The notes: a model not told the origin generated them from the letters alone. Numbered from the stretch's first letter, positions 1 to 12,942 are shown. The stretch: 64,000 nt of DNA from Streptomyces kaniharaensis (GCF_009569385.1 NZ_WBOF01000001.1:5527501-5591500); one strand, 5' to 3'. Program-made: numbers and translations.

Positions 1-98
1 TCATGGTTGCCGGCCTCACTTGAGGCAGCCCGGTTGGGTTGTTGAGGGTGGGTGACTGGTCGTTGTTTGAGAACTGCACAGTGAACGCGAGCATCTGT
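1..98 (+). other. 16S-23S internal transcribed spacer (3' part)
   Basis: Spacer tail just upstream of the 23S rRNA. No tRNA is visible in it. Bases 62-93 are almost the exact reverse complement of 3222-3253 after the 23S gene, so the two arms can form the long stem that RNase III cuts to free pre-23S rRNA. The 16S gene lies outside the window. Confidence 0.85.
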
Positions 99-3219
<3,121 letters not shown>

Positions 3220-3221
3220 GT

Positions 3222-3253
3222 TGCTCGCGTCCACTGTGTTGTTCTGAAACAAC
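3222..3253 (+). other. 3' arm of the 23S rRNA processing stem
   Basis: This stretch is nearly the exact reverse complement of bases 62-93, with a few mismatches. Together the arms would base-pair and loop out the whole 23S rRNA, the usual RNase III substrate of bacterial rRNA operons. Confidence 0.75.
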
Positions 3254-3288
3254 GACTGCCCTGTCGGCGGGTCGGACAGTTTCATAGT

Positions 3289-3407
3289 GTTTCGGTGGTC
3301 ATAGCGTGAGGGAAACGCCCGGTTACATTCCGAACCCGGAAGCTAAGCCTTACAGCGCCGATGGTACTGCAGGGGGGACCCTGTGGGAGAGTAGGACGCC
3401 GCCGAAC
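3289..3407 (+). rRNA. rrf: 5S ribosomal RNA
   Basis: About 119 nt. It starts GTTTCGGTGGTCATAGCG, carries the conserved CCGAACCCGGAAGCTAAGCC core, and ends GACGCCGCCGAAC, which pairs with the 5' end to form helix I. It lies 70 nt after the 23S gene and shares its operon. Confidence 0.96.
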
Positions 3408-3416
3408 AATTCTTCG

Positions 3417-3460
3417 AGAGAAGCCCCCGCCGGGTGAACCGGGCGGGGGCTTCTCTGTTG
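3417..3460 (+). terminator. rRNA operon terminator
   Basis: Perfect 15-bp stem (3417-3431 with 3442-3456) and a 10-nt loop, starting 10 nt after 5S. The right arm runs into TTCTCTGTTG, a weak T-rich end. It should stop rRNA transcription before the next gene. Confidence 0.85.
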
Positions 3461-3504
3461 TAAGGTCAATGTGCATTGTCATCGCACGGACAGGAGGACC
3501 CCGG

Positions 3505-4125
3505 GTGGAGGTCCAGGAGACGCGGGTCCAGACCGATCGCGTCCTCACCATCCCCAACCTGCTGAGCATGGGCCGGCTGGTCGGCGTTCCGCTCTTTCTC
3601 TGGCTGATTCTGTGGCCGGTGTTCGGCGGGCCCAACAACGACGGTTGGGCGCTGCTGATCCTGGCACTGAGCGGGGTCAGTGACTACCTGGACGGAAAGC
3701 TCGCCCGGCGGTGGGGGCAGATCAGCCGTGTCGGGCAGCTGCTCGATCCGCTGGCCGACCGCCTGTATGTGCTGTCGACGCTGGTCGGGTTGACGTGGCG
3801 TGAGATTCTGCCGTGGTGGGTCACTGCGATCCTGCTGGCCCGTGAGGCGTTTATCACCGCGCTGCTGCCCATTCTGAACCGGTACGGCTACGGGCCGTTG
3901 CAGGTGAGTTTTCTGGGCAAGGCCGCGACCTTCAATCTGATGTACGCGTTCCCGCTCCTCCTGCTCGGCAGCGGGGACACCTGGATCGCGCGGCCGGCCG
4001 AGGTGGTGAGCTGGGCGTTCATCTGGTGGGGGACCACGCTGTACTGGTGGGCCGCCATTCTCTACGCGGTTCAGGCCCGGCAGATCATCCGGGCGAGCTC
4101 CGCGGGGTCCGCGTCCACTGTCTGA
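3505..4125 (+). CDS. CDP-alcohol phosphatidyltransferase family protein
   Basis: Integral membrane enzyme of 206 aa that joins a CDP-activated lipid to an alcohol, in the class that makes phosphatidylglycerophosphate, cardiolipin or phosphatidylinositol. The family signature D-x2-D-G-x2-A-R-x8-G-x3-D-x3-D is complete: Asp60, Asp63, Gly64, Ala67, Arg68, Gly77, Asp81, Asp85. Hydrophobic segments lie around residues 25-38, 45-58 and through the C-terminal half. The GTG start is chosen because AGGAGG lies 7 nt upstream at 3492-3497; the longer frame would begin inside 5S rRNA. It heads the block that ends at gcvP and matches the position of the mycobacterial pgsA-type gene. The alcohol acceptor cannot be told from sequence. 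Confidence 0.88.
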   Translation: MEVQETRVQTDRVLTIPNLLSMGRLVGVPLFLWLILWPVFGGPNNDGWALLILALSGVSDYLDGKLARRWGQISRVGQLLDPLADRLYVLSTLVGLTWREILPWWVTAILLAREAFITALLPILNRYGYGPLQVSFLGKAATFNLMYAFPLLLLGSGDTWIARPAEVVSWAFIWWGTTLYWWAAILYAVQARQIIRASSAGSASTV

Positions 4126-4264
4126 GAGTCCACGGTTCGAGACGTGATCTGAGAGAAGTCCCACGACGCCTCGGTGCGTCGGACGATACCTTCCGGGTAG
4201 AGAACCCTCTGGAACGGTTTGATGGTCCTGCAGGTCCACCACCGCGAAGGAGGACGCACCCGTA

Positions 4265-6760
4265 ATGAAAGCCGTCGTAATGGCAGGGGGCGAAGGCACC
4301 CGACTCCGCCCGATGACCTCCAGCATGCCGAAGCCACTGCTTCCGGTGGCCAATAGGCCGATCATGGAGCACGTGCTGCGGCTGCTGAAGCGGCACGGCC
4401 TCTCCGACACCGTCGTCACCGTCCAGTTCCTGGCGTCACTGGTCAAGAACTACTTCGGTGACGGCGAGGACCTGGGCATGAATCTGACCTATGCCCACGA
4501 GGAGACGCCACTCGGCACTGCGGGAAGTGTCAAGAACGCCGAGGACGCGCTCAAGGACGATTCCTTTCTGGTGATCTCCGGTGACGCGCTGACCGACTTC
4601 AATCTCTCGGAATTGATCGAGTTTCATCGCAGTAAGAACGCGCTGGTCACGGTCTGCCTCACCAGGGTGCCGAACCCCCTGGAGTTCGGTATCACGATCA
4701 CCGATGACGACGGGCGGGTCGAGCGGTTCCTGGAGAAGCCGACCTGGGGACAGGTCTTCTCGGACACGGTGAACACCGGTATCTACGTGATGGAGCCCGA
4801 GGTCTTCGACTACGTCGCCGCAGGCGAGTCCGTCGACTGGTCGAGTGACGTGTTCCCGCAGTTGTTGAAGGAGGGCAAGCGGGTCTACGGCTACGTCGCC
4901 GAGGGTTACTGGGAGGACGTGGGCACCCACGAGAGCTATGGCAAGGCCCAGGCGGACGTCCTGGAGGGCAAGGTCGAGGTCGAGATCGACGGGTTCGAGA
5001 TCTCGCCGGGCGTGTGGGTGGCCGAGGGTGCCGAAGTGGACCCGGAGGCCGTGTTGCGCGGGCCGCTGTACATCGGGGACTACGCCAAGGTCGAGGCCGG
5101 CGCCGAGATCCGCGAGCACACCGTGCTGGGCAGCAACGTGGTCGTCAAACGTGGCGCCTTCCTCCACAGGTCGGTCGTCCACGACAACGTCTACGTGGGG
5201 CCGCAGAGCAACCTGCGCGGCTGCGTGGTCGGCAAGAACACCGACGTGATGCGGGCCGCGCGGATCGAGGACGGCGCGGTGATCGGGGACGAATGCCTGA
5301 TCGGCGAGGAGTCGATCATCGGGGCCAACGTCCGGGTCTACCCGTTCAAGACCATCGAGGCCGGCGCCGTCGTCAACACCTCGGTGATCTGGGAGTCCCG
5401 CGGCCAGGAGCACCTGTTCGGTCTCCGCGGCGTGTCGGGCATCCTGAACGTCGAGATCACCCCCGAGCTGGCCGTGCGGCTGGCCGGCGCGTACGCGACG
5501 ACGCTGAAGAAGGGGGCGACCGTCACCATTGCGCGTGACCACTCGCGTGGTGCGCGTGCACTCAAACGGGCGATGATCTCGGCGCTCCAGACGTCCGCGA
5601 TCGACGTCCGCGACCTCGAGAACGTGCCCATGCCGGTGGCCCGGCAGCACACGGCGCGGGGGAGTGCGGGCGGGATCTTCCTGCGGACCACGCCCGGGGT
5701 GCCGGACTCGCTGGACATCCTGTTCTTCGACGAGCGCGGGGCCGACCTCTCGCAGGCCGGGCAGCGAAAGCTGGACCGCGTGTACGCGCGCCAGGAGTAC
5801 CGGCGAGCATTCCCCGGCGAGATCGGGGACCTCACCTTCCCGTCCAGTGTCTTCGACTCGTACGCGGGCAACCTGCTGCGGACCGTCGACACCACCGGGG
5901 TCCGCGAGGCCGGTCTGAAGGTGGTCGTGGACACCGCGCACGGCAGCGCGGGGCTCGTCCTGCCGAGCATCCTCGGGCGGCTCGGGGTGGAGGCGCTGAC
6001 CGTCTCCAGCGGGCTGGACGAGGCGCGGCCGACGGAGGACGCGGAGGAGCGGCGGGCCGGGCTGGCCCGGCTCGGAGAGCTGGTGGCGTCGTCCCGGGCG
6101 GCCTTCGGCGTCCGGTTCGACCCGGTCGGCGAGCGCGTCGCGTTCGTCGACGAGCAGGGTCGGGTGATCGACGACGACCGGGCGCTGCTGGTGCTGCTGG
6201 ACCTGGTCGCGGCCGAGCGGCGGAGCGGGCAGGTGGCGCTGCCGGTGACCACGACCCGGATCGCCGAGCAGGTGGCCGCGTACCACGGCACCCAGGTCAT
6301 CTGGACCACGACGACGCCGGACGACCTCGCGAAGGCGGCCTCGGCCGAGGGCACGGTGTTCGGCGGGGACGGCCGCGGCGGGTTCGTCGTGCCGGAGTTC
6401 AGCGGGGTGCTCGACGGGGCCGCGGCGTTCGTCCGACTGGTCGGCCTGGTGGCGCGGACCCAGCTCACGCTGAGCCAGATCGACGCACGCATCCCGCAGG
6501 CGCACATCCGGCGGCGGGACATCGCCACACCGTGGGCGGCCAAGGGCATGGTGATGCGTTCGGTGGTGGAGGCGGCCGGAACCCGGCGGCTGGACACCAC
6601 GGACGGCGTCCGGGTCGTCGAGGCGGACGGACGCTGGACGCTGGTCCTGCCGGACCCAGCCGAGGCGGTCACCCACCTGTGGGCGGAAGGGCCGGACGAC
6701 GAGGCGACCGAGGCACTGCTGGACGAGTGGGCGGCGGTGGTCGACAGCGCCGGGCGGTGA
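4265..6760 (+). CDS. NDP-sugar pyrophosphorylase fused to a phosphomannomutase-like domain
   Basis: 831 aa. Residues 1-235 form a nucleotidyltransferase with the signature GGEGTRLRP (8-16), Lys23 and SGD (105-107); such enzymes make GDP-mannose or related sugar nucleotides from sugar 1-phosphates. Residues 245-375 are left-handed beta-helix (hexapeptide) repeats. Residues 385-831 align with phosphomannomutase, but key sites look lost: no TASHNP phosphoserine loop near 470-480, and the metal loop DPDGDR is FDPVGER at 618-624. The sugar-binding GGE-x-SGH loop is GGDGRGG at 700-706. Streptomycete homologues are annotated mannose-1-phosphate guanylyltransferase. Start ATG with AAGGAGG 11 nt upstream. 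The transferase is probably active; a mutase role is doubtful. Confidence 0.85.
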   Translation: MKAVVMAGGEGTRLRPMTSSMPKPLLPVANRPIMEHVLRLLKRHGLSDTVVTVQFLASLVKNYFGDGEDLGMNLTYAHEETPLGTAGSVKNAEDALKDDSFLVISGDALTDFNLSELIEFHRSKNALVTVCLTRVPNPLEFGITITDDDGRVERFLEKPTWGQVFSDTVNTGIYVMEPEVFDYVAAGESVDWSSDVFPQLLKEGKRVYGYVAEGYWEDVGTHESYGKAQADVLEGKVEVEIDGFEISPGVWVAEGAEVDPEAVLRGPLYIGDYAKVEAGAEIREHTVLGSNVVVKRGAFLHRSVVHDNVYVGPQSNLRGCVVGKNTDVMRAARIEDGAVIGDECLIGEESIIGANVRVYPFKTIEAGAVVNTSVIWESRGQEHLFGLRGVSGILNVEITPELAVRLAGAYATTLKKGATVTIARDHSRGARALKRAMISALQTSAIDVRDLENVPMPVARQHTARGSAGGIFLRTTPGVPDSLDILFFDERGADLSQAGQRKLDRVYARQEYRRAFPGEIGDLTFPSSVFDSYAGNLLRTVDTTGVREAGLKVVVDTAHGSAGLVLPSILGRLGVEALTVSSGLDEARPTEDAEERRAGLARLGELVASSRAAFGVRFDPVGERVAFVDEQGRVIDDDRALLVLLDLVAAERRSGQVALPVTTTRIAEQVAAYHGTQVIWTTTTPDDLAKAASAEGTVFGGDGRGGFVVPEFSGVLDGAAAFVRLVGLVARTQLTLSQIDARIPQAHIRRRDIATPWAAKGMVMRSVVEAAGTRRLDTTDGVRVVEADGRWTLVLPDPAEAVTHLWAEGPDDEATEALLDEWAAVVDSAGR

Positions 6761-6940
6761 CGCGGCCCGGCACCGAAATCCCGACACCAGATCCCGGCAC
6801 GGGACAACGACGACTGCGGGGCGCGCGGCATGGTTCGTGCGCCCTGCAGTCCGATTTCGCACTATTTGATACGATCCGCTGCTTTCGGTCGTGTGCGCAG
6901 CTCAGGGGGCGTGCACGAGGCCTTTCGCCGACGTGGGACG

Positions 6941-8023
6941 ATGGTCCGCATGCCAGCGACGCCGACGCCGAGTGCCAGGAACGGACGGTACAACCGTCCG
7001 GACGCCTCGATGTCCTTGCTGACCAACGTGATGGATCACAGCCTGGACGAGGGTTACGCCGAGGCGGCCGCGGCGCGGGGCGGTGAGCACGACAGCCGGA
7101 TACCCGGGACGGTCCGGGGCCTGCTCACGCTGGGCGCCGGGCTGGCCCTGGTCGGGGCCGTGGTGACGCTCGGCGCGGTCAACGCGCACAAGGCGGAGCC
7201 GACGCTCGCCAAGGAGCGGGACGCGTTGATCCACCGGATCAACGACAGCAACGGCTCGGCCGACCACCTGCAGCAGCAGGTTCAGGACCTGCGGCAGAAG
7301 GTCGACAACGCGCAGCGACAGGCGCTCCCCTCGGGCGACGAGGGCGGGGACGGGCTGACCGGCGCGGTGGGCCTCGGGGAGGTCACGGGACCGGGCGTGA
7401 AGCTCGTCCTGGAGGACGCCGCCGGAACGGGCGGCGGAGGAAACGTCGATCCGCGGGCCGGGCAGGGCTTCTCCAACAGCGGCCGCCTGCGGGACCGGGA
7501 CCTCCAGCTGGTGGTGAACGGGCTCTGGGGGTGCGGCGCGGAGGCCATCTCGATCAACGGGCAGCGGCTGACCGCGCTGTCGGCGATCCGGGCCGCGGGC
7601 GAGGCGGTGCTGGTGGACAACCGGCCGCTGGTCCCGCCGTACACCATCCAGGCGATCGGGGACGGGTCGAAGCTCCTCACCGCCTTCGAGAACGACATGG
7701 CCGGGCAGTACCTGCGGCTGCTCCAGGAGAAGTACGGCATCAAGTCGACGCTCTCGGCGCAGAAGAAGCTGACGCTGCCGGCGGCGGTGGGTGTGACGCT
7801 CCGGACCGCCCAGCCCGCCACGCCCGAGCCCTCGCCGTCTGCGACCCCGTCGGCCGTCCCGTCCGCGACCCCGTCTTCGATCCCGTCGGCCATGCCCGGA
7901 ACCTCGGAGAGCCCGAGCGCGTCCGTTTCACCGTCCGCGACCGGCGGCAGTTCGAGCCCCGGGCGGCGGTCGCCGAACCGAACCGCCAAGACCACCTCAG
8001 GGACAGGAGCAGCTAGACCGTGA
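6941..8023 (+). CDS. DUF881 family membrane-anchored protein (first copy)
   Basis: About 360 aa. One membrane segment follows a short cytoplasmic tail (around residues 55-80, LLTLGAGLALVGAVVTLGAV). A coiled coil rich in Gln, Asp and Arg follows, then the extracytoplasmic DUF881 domain and a Ser/Pro/Thr-rich tail of about 65 residues. DUF881 has no known enzymatic role; paired copies flank the small basic protein in most actinobacteria, next to envelope and division genes. The stop overlaps the next start (GTGA), so the two are translationally coupled. The start is uncertain: ATGs at 6941, 6950 and 7010 are all in frame with weak ribosome sites. Confidence 0.8.
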   Translation: MVRMPATPTPSARNGRYNRPDASMSLLTNVMDHSLDEGYAEAAAARGGEHDSRIPGTVRGLLTLGAGLALVGAVVTLGAVNAHKAEPTLAKERDALIHRINDSNGSADHLQQQVQDLRQKVDNAQRQALPSGDEGGDGLTGAVGLGEVTGPGVKLVLEDAAGTGGGGNVDPRAGQGFSNSGRLRDRDLQLVVNGLWGCGAEAISINGQRLTALSAIRAAGEAVLVDNRPLVPPYTIQAIGDGSKLLTAFENDMAGQYLRLLQEKYGIKSTLSAQKKLTLPAAVGVTLRTAQPATPEPSPSATPSAVPSATPSSIPSAMPGTSESPSASVSPSATGGSSSPGRRSPNRTAKTTSGTGAARP

Positions 8024-8335
8024 TTGCCGTACTGGGTCTCGTGATCGGGGTGGTCGTCGGGCTCTTCGTCCAGCCCGAGGTGCCGGACGCCGTCGTGCCG
8101 TACCTGCCGATCGCGGTGGTGGCGGCGCTGGACGCCGTGTTCGGCGGTGTCCGGGCGATGCTGGACGGGATCTTCAACGACAAGGTGTTCATCGTGTCGT
8201 TCCTGTCGAACGTTGTGGTCGCGGCGCTGATCGTCTTCCTCGGCGACCAGCTGGGCGTCGGCTCGCAGCTGTCCACCGGTGTGGTCGTCGTCCTCGGCAT
8301 CCGCATCTTCTCCAACGCGGCAGCGATCCGGCGCC

Positions 8336-8352
<17 letters not shown>
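8020..8352 (+). CDS. sbp: small basic protein (DUF1290)
   Basis: 110 aa, almost wholly hydrophobic, with three to four membrane segments. It matches the small basic protein family first noted beside ftsZ/divIB in Bacillus and found between two DUF881 genes in actinobacteria. GTG start overlaps the previous stop by 4 nt; the next gene's start lies inside its 3' end. The tight overlaps show that the three genes are one transcript and perhaps one membrane complex. Molecular function is unknown. Confidence 0.85.
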
Positions 8353-9526
<1,174 letters not shown>

Positions 9527-9764
9527 CGGGGCACCTGGCCAACGGTCCGTCACGTGCGGCCGGCACCCGGTGCGGGGCGCCGCCGTGGCGTGGGCGAGAC
9601 TGGTTCATACCAGCACGTATCGGAGCACCATTCGCCGCACCAACTGCCGCACCAACCGTCGGAGTACCACTCCAGCCGGCCCGATCCACGACCGGGCCCG
9701 CAGCCTGTCCGAGGTTCTCACCCTGCCCCGCGGGCGGGTCTGTCACACGCAAGGGGATTCGCCC

Positions 9765-10640
9765 GTGAGTTTCTTCTCGAAGTTGTTCGGTCGTAACAAG
9801 GACCAGAACGAGGTCGTCGAGGCACAGACCGCGCGCCATCGCCGGTCCGACGACGAGCCCGCCGTGCCGGGCATGCGCCCCGCTCCCGAGGCGCCGGAGT
9901 ATGCCGAACGCCAGCTGTTCCGCGACGGCGGCGCCCAGTTCACGGGGAATCCGGCGGGCTACGGCGCGTCGGTTGCCCCTTCCGGCGACCCGCGCATAGG
10001 TTTCCAGTCGGGACCCTCAACCTCTGGTGGAGGGTTTGCCCCGGAACCGTACGCCGGGCACAACCCGTCGGGTGTGCCGCGCCAGGAGGCTGTGAACATG
10101 GCTGGCCCCATTCCGTGCCCCAGGTGCGGTAACCAGAACCCGGCCTCGGCCCGCTTCTGTTCCAACTGCGGTACGGCGCTGCGCGGCGGCGCGCTGCCCG
10201 AGGGGGCGGCGGAGACCACGTCGACCATCTCCATCTCCGGCCTGGAGTCGTACGACCCGAACACCACGACCGGCACCGGCGCCACGCCGGCCCTGTCGGC
10301 CGAGGTGCTGTCGGCGATCGACGCGCTGCCGCCGGGCTCGGCCCTGCTGATCGTGCAGCGCGGCCCGAACTCCGGCAGCCGGTTCCTGCTGGACGCGGAC
10401 GTCACCACCGCGGGCCGTCACCCGCAGGGCGACATCTTCCTGGACGACGTGACGGTCTCCCGGCGGCACGTGGAGTTCCGCCGCACGCCGGCCGGCTTCA
10501 GCGTGGCGGACGTGGGCAGCCTCAACGGCACCTACGTCAACCGCGAGCGGATCGACGAGGTGCCGCTGAACAACGGCGACGAGGTGCAGATCGGGAAGTA
10601 CCGGCTGGTCTTCTTCGCCGGCCACAACCGGGGGTACTGA
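9765..10640 (+). CDS. garA: FHA-domain signalling protein, GarA/OdhI type, with zinc ribbon
   Basis: 291 aa. Residues 1-110 are a variable linker. A zinc ribbon follows (CPRC 118-121, CSNC 132-135). An ETTS motif (150-153) comes next, then an FHA domain (195-285) with GRHP, SRRH and the GSLNGTYVNR stretch. In GarA and OdhI, Ser/Thr kinases phosphorylate the Thr pair of this ETTS motif; the FHA domain then binds its own tail and releases 2-oxoglutarate dehydrogenase and glutamate dehydrogenase. The motif and the downstream ftsR-bfn-merR-gcvP order support orthology. GTG 9765 has AAGGGGA 7 nt upstream. A second in-frame ATG at 10098 has AGGAGG 8 nt upstream and would give a 180-aa form keeping every domain. 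Confidence 0.9.
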   Translation: MSFFSKLFGRNKDQNEVVEAQTARHRRSDDEPAVPGMRPAPEAPEYAERQLFRDGGAQFTGNPAGYGASVAPSGDPRIGFQSGPSTSGGGFAPEPYAGHNPSGVPRQEAVNMAGPIPCPRCGNQNPASARFCSNCGTALRGGALPEGAAETTSTISISGLESYDPNTTTGTGATPALSAEVLSAIDALPPGSALLIVQRGPNSGSRFLLDADVTTAGRHPQGDIFLDDVTVSRRHVEFRRTPAGFSVADVGSLNGTYVNRERIDEVPLNNGDEVQIGKYRLVFFAGHNRGY

Positions 10641-10663
10641 ACCCAACGTCGGCAGGAGCCCGA

Positions 10664-11512
10664 GTGAGCAAGAACATTCCTTCATCTCTCGGGGCGGCCA
10701 CCCCCGCGTCCTCCGGTCAGCAGTCGGACCGGAACGGGCGCGGGGTGGTCGCGGGCCCCAGGCAGCCGTTCCGCCCGGAGCGGCCGGCGGGCGGGCGGCG
10801 CGGCGGCGAGGAACTGCTGAGCATCGGCGCGGTGCTGGCCTTCCTGCGCGACGACTTCCCCGAGGTCACCATCTCCAAGATCAGGTTCCTGGAGGCGGAG
10901 GGGCTGGTCGAGCCGCAGCGCACGCCCTCGGGGTACCGCAAGTTCAGTCCGGCCGACGTCGAGCGGCTGGCGTACGTGCTGCGGATGCAGCGCGACCACT
11001 ACCTGCCACTGCGGGTGATCCGCGAGCACCTGGACGCGATCGAGCGCGGGGAGAGCCCGCCCGCGCTGCCGCCGTCCGCGGACGCGAGGCCGGGGCCGCT
11101 GGAGGAGGCGGACCGGGAGCTGGGTGTCTCCGCCGAGGGCACGTCCGGGGTCCGGCTGGGCCGGGCCGAGCTGCTGGCCGCCGCCGAGGCGGGCGAGAGC
11201 GAGCTGGCCGAGTGGGAGTCGTACGGGCTGGTCGCGCCAGGGCCGGACGGCGGGTTCGACGGCGAGGCGCTGCAGGTGGCCCGGCTGGTCTCGGAGCTCG
11301 GCCGGTACGGGCTGCAACCGCGGCACCTGCGGGCCATGAAGGCCGCCGCCGAGCGGGAGATCGCGCTGGTCGAGCAGGTGGTGGCGCCGCTGCGCCGGCA
11401 CCGGAACCCGCAGACCAGGGCCCATGCCGAGGCCACCGCCCGGGAGCTCGCCACCCTGTCCGTCCGGCTGCACGCGGCCATGGTCCAGGCCGGTCTGCGG
11501 AGCCGTCCGTAG
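10664..11512 (+). CDS. ftsR: MerR family transcriptional regulator, FtsR-like
   Basis: 282 aa. A winged-helix MerR DNA-binding domain lies at about residues 45-120, with SKIRFLEAEGLVEP and SGYRKFSPADVERL typical of the family. The C-terminal half is a helical domain with no metal-binding cysteines, so this is not a metal sensor. Its place after the FHA gene and before the bifunctional nuclease matches mycobacterial Rv1828 and corynebacterial FtsR, which activates ftsZ. The symbol rests on that synteny and domain layout. GTG start with GGCAGGAG upstream; 23 nt separate it from the FHA gene, so the two are probably cotranscribed. Confidence 0.82.
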   Translation: MSKNIPSSLGAATPASSGQQSDRNGRGVVAGPRQPFRPERPAGGRRGGEELLSIGAVLAFLRDDFPEVTISKIRFLEAEGLVEPQRTPSGYRKFSPADVERLAYVLRMQRDHYLPLRVIREHLDAIERGESPPALPPSADARPGPLEEADRELGVSAEGTSGVRLGRAELLAAAEAGESELAEWESYGLVAPGPDGGFDGEALQVARLVSELGRYGLQPRHLRAMKAAAEREIALVEQVVAPLRRHRNPQTRAHAEATARELATLSVRLHAAMVQAGLRSRP

Positions 11513-11586
11513 CCCTCGCACCGCGCTGACCAGCGGCGTCCGCTCTGCGCTTTCATATCCGCTGCCGGAGCCATAGGGTTGCCTGT

Positions 11587-12063
11587 GTGAATGAGCTCGA
11601 CGTCGTGGGTGTCCGGGTGGAGATGCCTTCCAACCAGCCGATCGTGCTGCTGCGGGAGGTGGGGGGCGATCGCTACCTGCCGATCTGGATCGGCCCCGGC
11701 GAGGCGACCGCGATCGCCTTCGCCCAGCAGGGCATGACGCCGGTGCGCCCGCTGACGCACGACCTGTTCAAGGACGTCCTGGAGGCGCTGGGCCAGCAGC
11801 TCACCGAAGTACGGATCACGGATCTGCGGGAGGGTGTCTTCTACGCCGAGCTGGTCTTCGCCGGCGGGGTCGAGGTGAGTGCCCGGCCGTCCGACGCGAT
11901 AGCGCTGGCGCTGCGAACCGGCACGCCGATCTACGGGAGCGAGGAGGTGCTCGCCGAGGCGGGGATCGCCATCCCGGACGAGCAGGAGGACGAGGTCGAG
12001 AAGTTCCGCGAGTTCCTCGACCAGGTGTCGCCCGAGGACTTCGGGGGCGGTGGTCCGCAGTAG
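11587..12063 (+). CDS. bifunctional nuclease family protein (DUF151)
   Basis: 158 aa, a single BFN domain. Conserved features are VVLLREVGGDRYLPIWIG-like residues at 18-36, a T-R-P-L-T-H-D segment and the S-A-R-P-S-D-A-I-A-L-A-L-R motif near residues 98-110. BFN proteins have reported RNase and DNase activity in plants and are widespread in actinobacteria, where the role is unclear. Homologue of mycobacterial Rv1829 by position. No ribosome site precedes the GTG; TAGGGT at 11574-11579 lies 7 nt before it, so the mRNA may be leaderless. Confidence 0.85.
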   Translation: MNELDVVGVRVEMPSNQPIVLLREVGGDRYLPIWIGPGEATAIAFAQQGMTPVRPLTHDLFKDVLEALGQQLTEVRITDLREGVFYAELVFAGGVEVSARPSDAIALALRTGTPIYGSEEVLAEAGIAIPDEQEDEVEKFREFLDQVSPEDFGGGGPQ

Positions 12064-12070
12064 CGCGGAC

Positions 12071-12086
12071 GGCCGGCGCACCGGCC
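12071..12086 (+). terminator. short hairpin after the bifunctional nuclease gene
   Basis: GGCCGG-CGCA-CCGGCC, a 6-bp perfect stem 7 nt after the stop codon. A separate palindrome TTTTGCCAAAA follows at 12096-12106. It could be a weak terminator; there is no U tract. Confidence 0.35.
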
Positions 12087-12186
12087 GAGTCGTCGTTTTG
12101 CCAAAAGCCGTCCGTCTACCCACACTAGGGGCACGAAAAACCACTCTCCTGAGTGATCTGGTTTGTCTGGCCCGGCGTGGCGATCG

Positions 12187-12215
12187 TTGACGGGTCATAG
12201 GGGACTGCCTACCGT
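12187..12215 (+). promoter_or_regulatory. predicted housekeeping promoter of the second merR gene
   Basis: TTGACG (12187-12192), a 17-bp spacer and TACCGT (12210-12215) fit the main sigma factor consensus of Streptomyces. The start point would be near 12222, giving a leader of about 65 nt before the ATG at 12287. Confidence 0.55.
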
Positions 12216-12286
12216 CAGGAGTGGTTGCCCGGGTGCCCGACGCCCCCAGTCCGGGTTGCCCGCAACGCGACTGGACGGAGGTAGGC

Positions 12287-12931
12287 ATGAGCAGTACCGG
12301 CGATGACACGGCCGTGGGAGGCCTGTGCGCCGTGCACGTGCCGCGCACTGCTCGCACCGTGACGGACCTGCCCCGGTTGACCCGGTTCCCGGCCGTGCAG
12401 CCGGGCCAGCCGGCCATCGAGCGGCTGACGCCGACGTCCGAACTCATCGGCTACCGGGGCCCGACGGCCTGCGCGGCGGCCGGCATCACGTACCGCCAGC
12501 TGGACTACTGGGCCCGCACCGGGTTGCTGGAGCCCAGCGTCCGCTCCGCCTACCCGGCGACCAGCCAGCGGCTGTACAGCTTCCGCGACATCCTGCTGCT
12601 CAAGATCGTGAAGCGGTTGCTCGACGCGGGTGTCTCGCTGCAGAACATCCGGGTGGCGGTCGCGCATCTGCAGTCCGCCGACCAGGCCGATCTGACCGGG
12701 CTGACGCTCATGTGCGACGGTGCGACGGTCTACGAGTGCACCACGGCGCAGCAGGTGGTCGACCTGCTGAAGGGTGGTCACGGCGTGTTCGGCATCGCTG
12801 TGGGCGCTGTCTGGCAGGAGCTGGAGCTGGCCCTCGGGCGGCTGCACGCCGAGCGGACCGACACCGGCGAGACGCTGGTCGGGCACGACCCGGCGGACGA
12901 GCTGGCCCAGCGCCGCAACCGGGCGGTCTAG
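12287..12931 (+). CDS. MerR family transcriptional regulator (second copy, Rv1830 type)
   Basis: 214 aa. The HTH domain spans about residues 49-125, with CAAAGITYRQLDYWARTGL as the recognition region, SQRLYSFRDI and LLDAGVSLQNIR. The C-terminal part carries no cysteine cluster and probably mediates dimer contacts. It belongs to the MerR group found with BFN and GarA in actinobacteria; its targets in this organism are unknown. ATG with GGAGG 5 nt upstream, and its own predicted promoter at 12187-12215. A 22-bp hairpin ends the unit 11 nt after the stop. Confidence 0.85.
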   Translation: MSSTGDDTAVGGLCAVHVPRTARTVTDLPRLTRFPAVQPGQPAIERLTPTSELIGYRGPTACAAAGITYRQLDYWARTGLLEPSVRSAYPATSQRLYSFRDILLLKIVKRLLDAGVSLQNIRVAVAHLQSADQADLTGLTLMCDGATVYECTTAQQVVDLLKGGHGVFGIAVGAVWQELELALGRLHAERTDTGETLVGHDPADELAQRRNRAV

Positions 12932-12942
12932 GTACCGAACTG

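Noticed and set aside
1..98. tRNA gene in the 16S-23S spacer
   Set aside because: The visible 98 nt hold no cloverleaf or T-loop motif; only the 3' part of the spacer is in the window.
4436..6862. 808-codon open frame antisense to the sugar-nucleotide enzyme
   Set aside because: Pro/Arg/Val/Asp/Gln-rich shadow frame caused by GC third positions of the sense gene; no domains or ribosome site.
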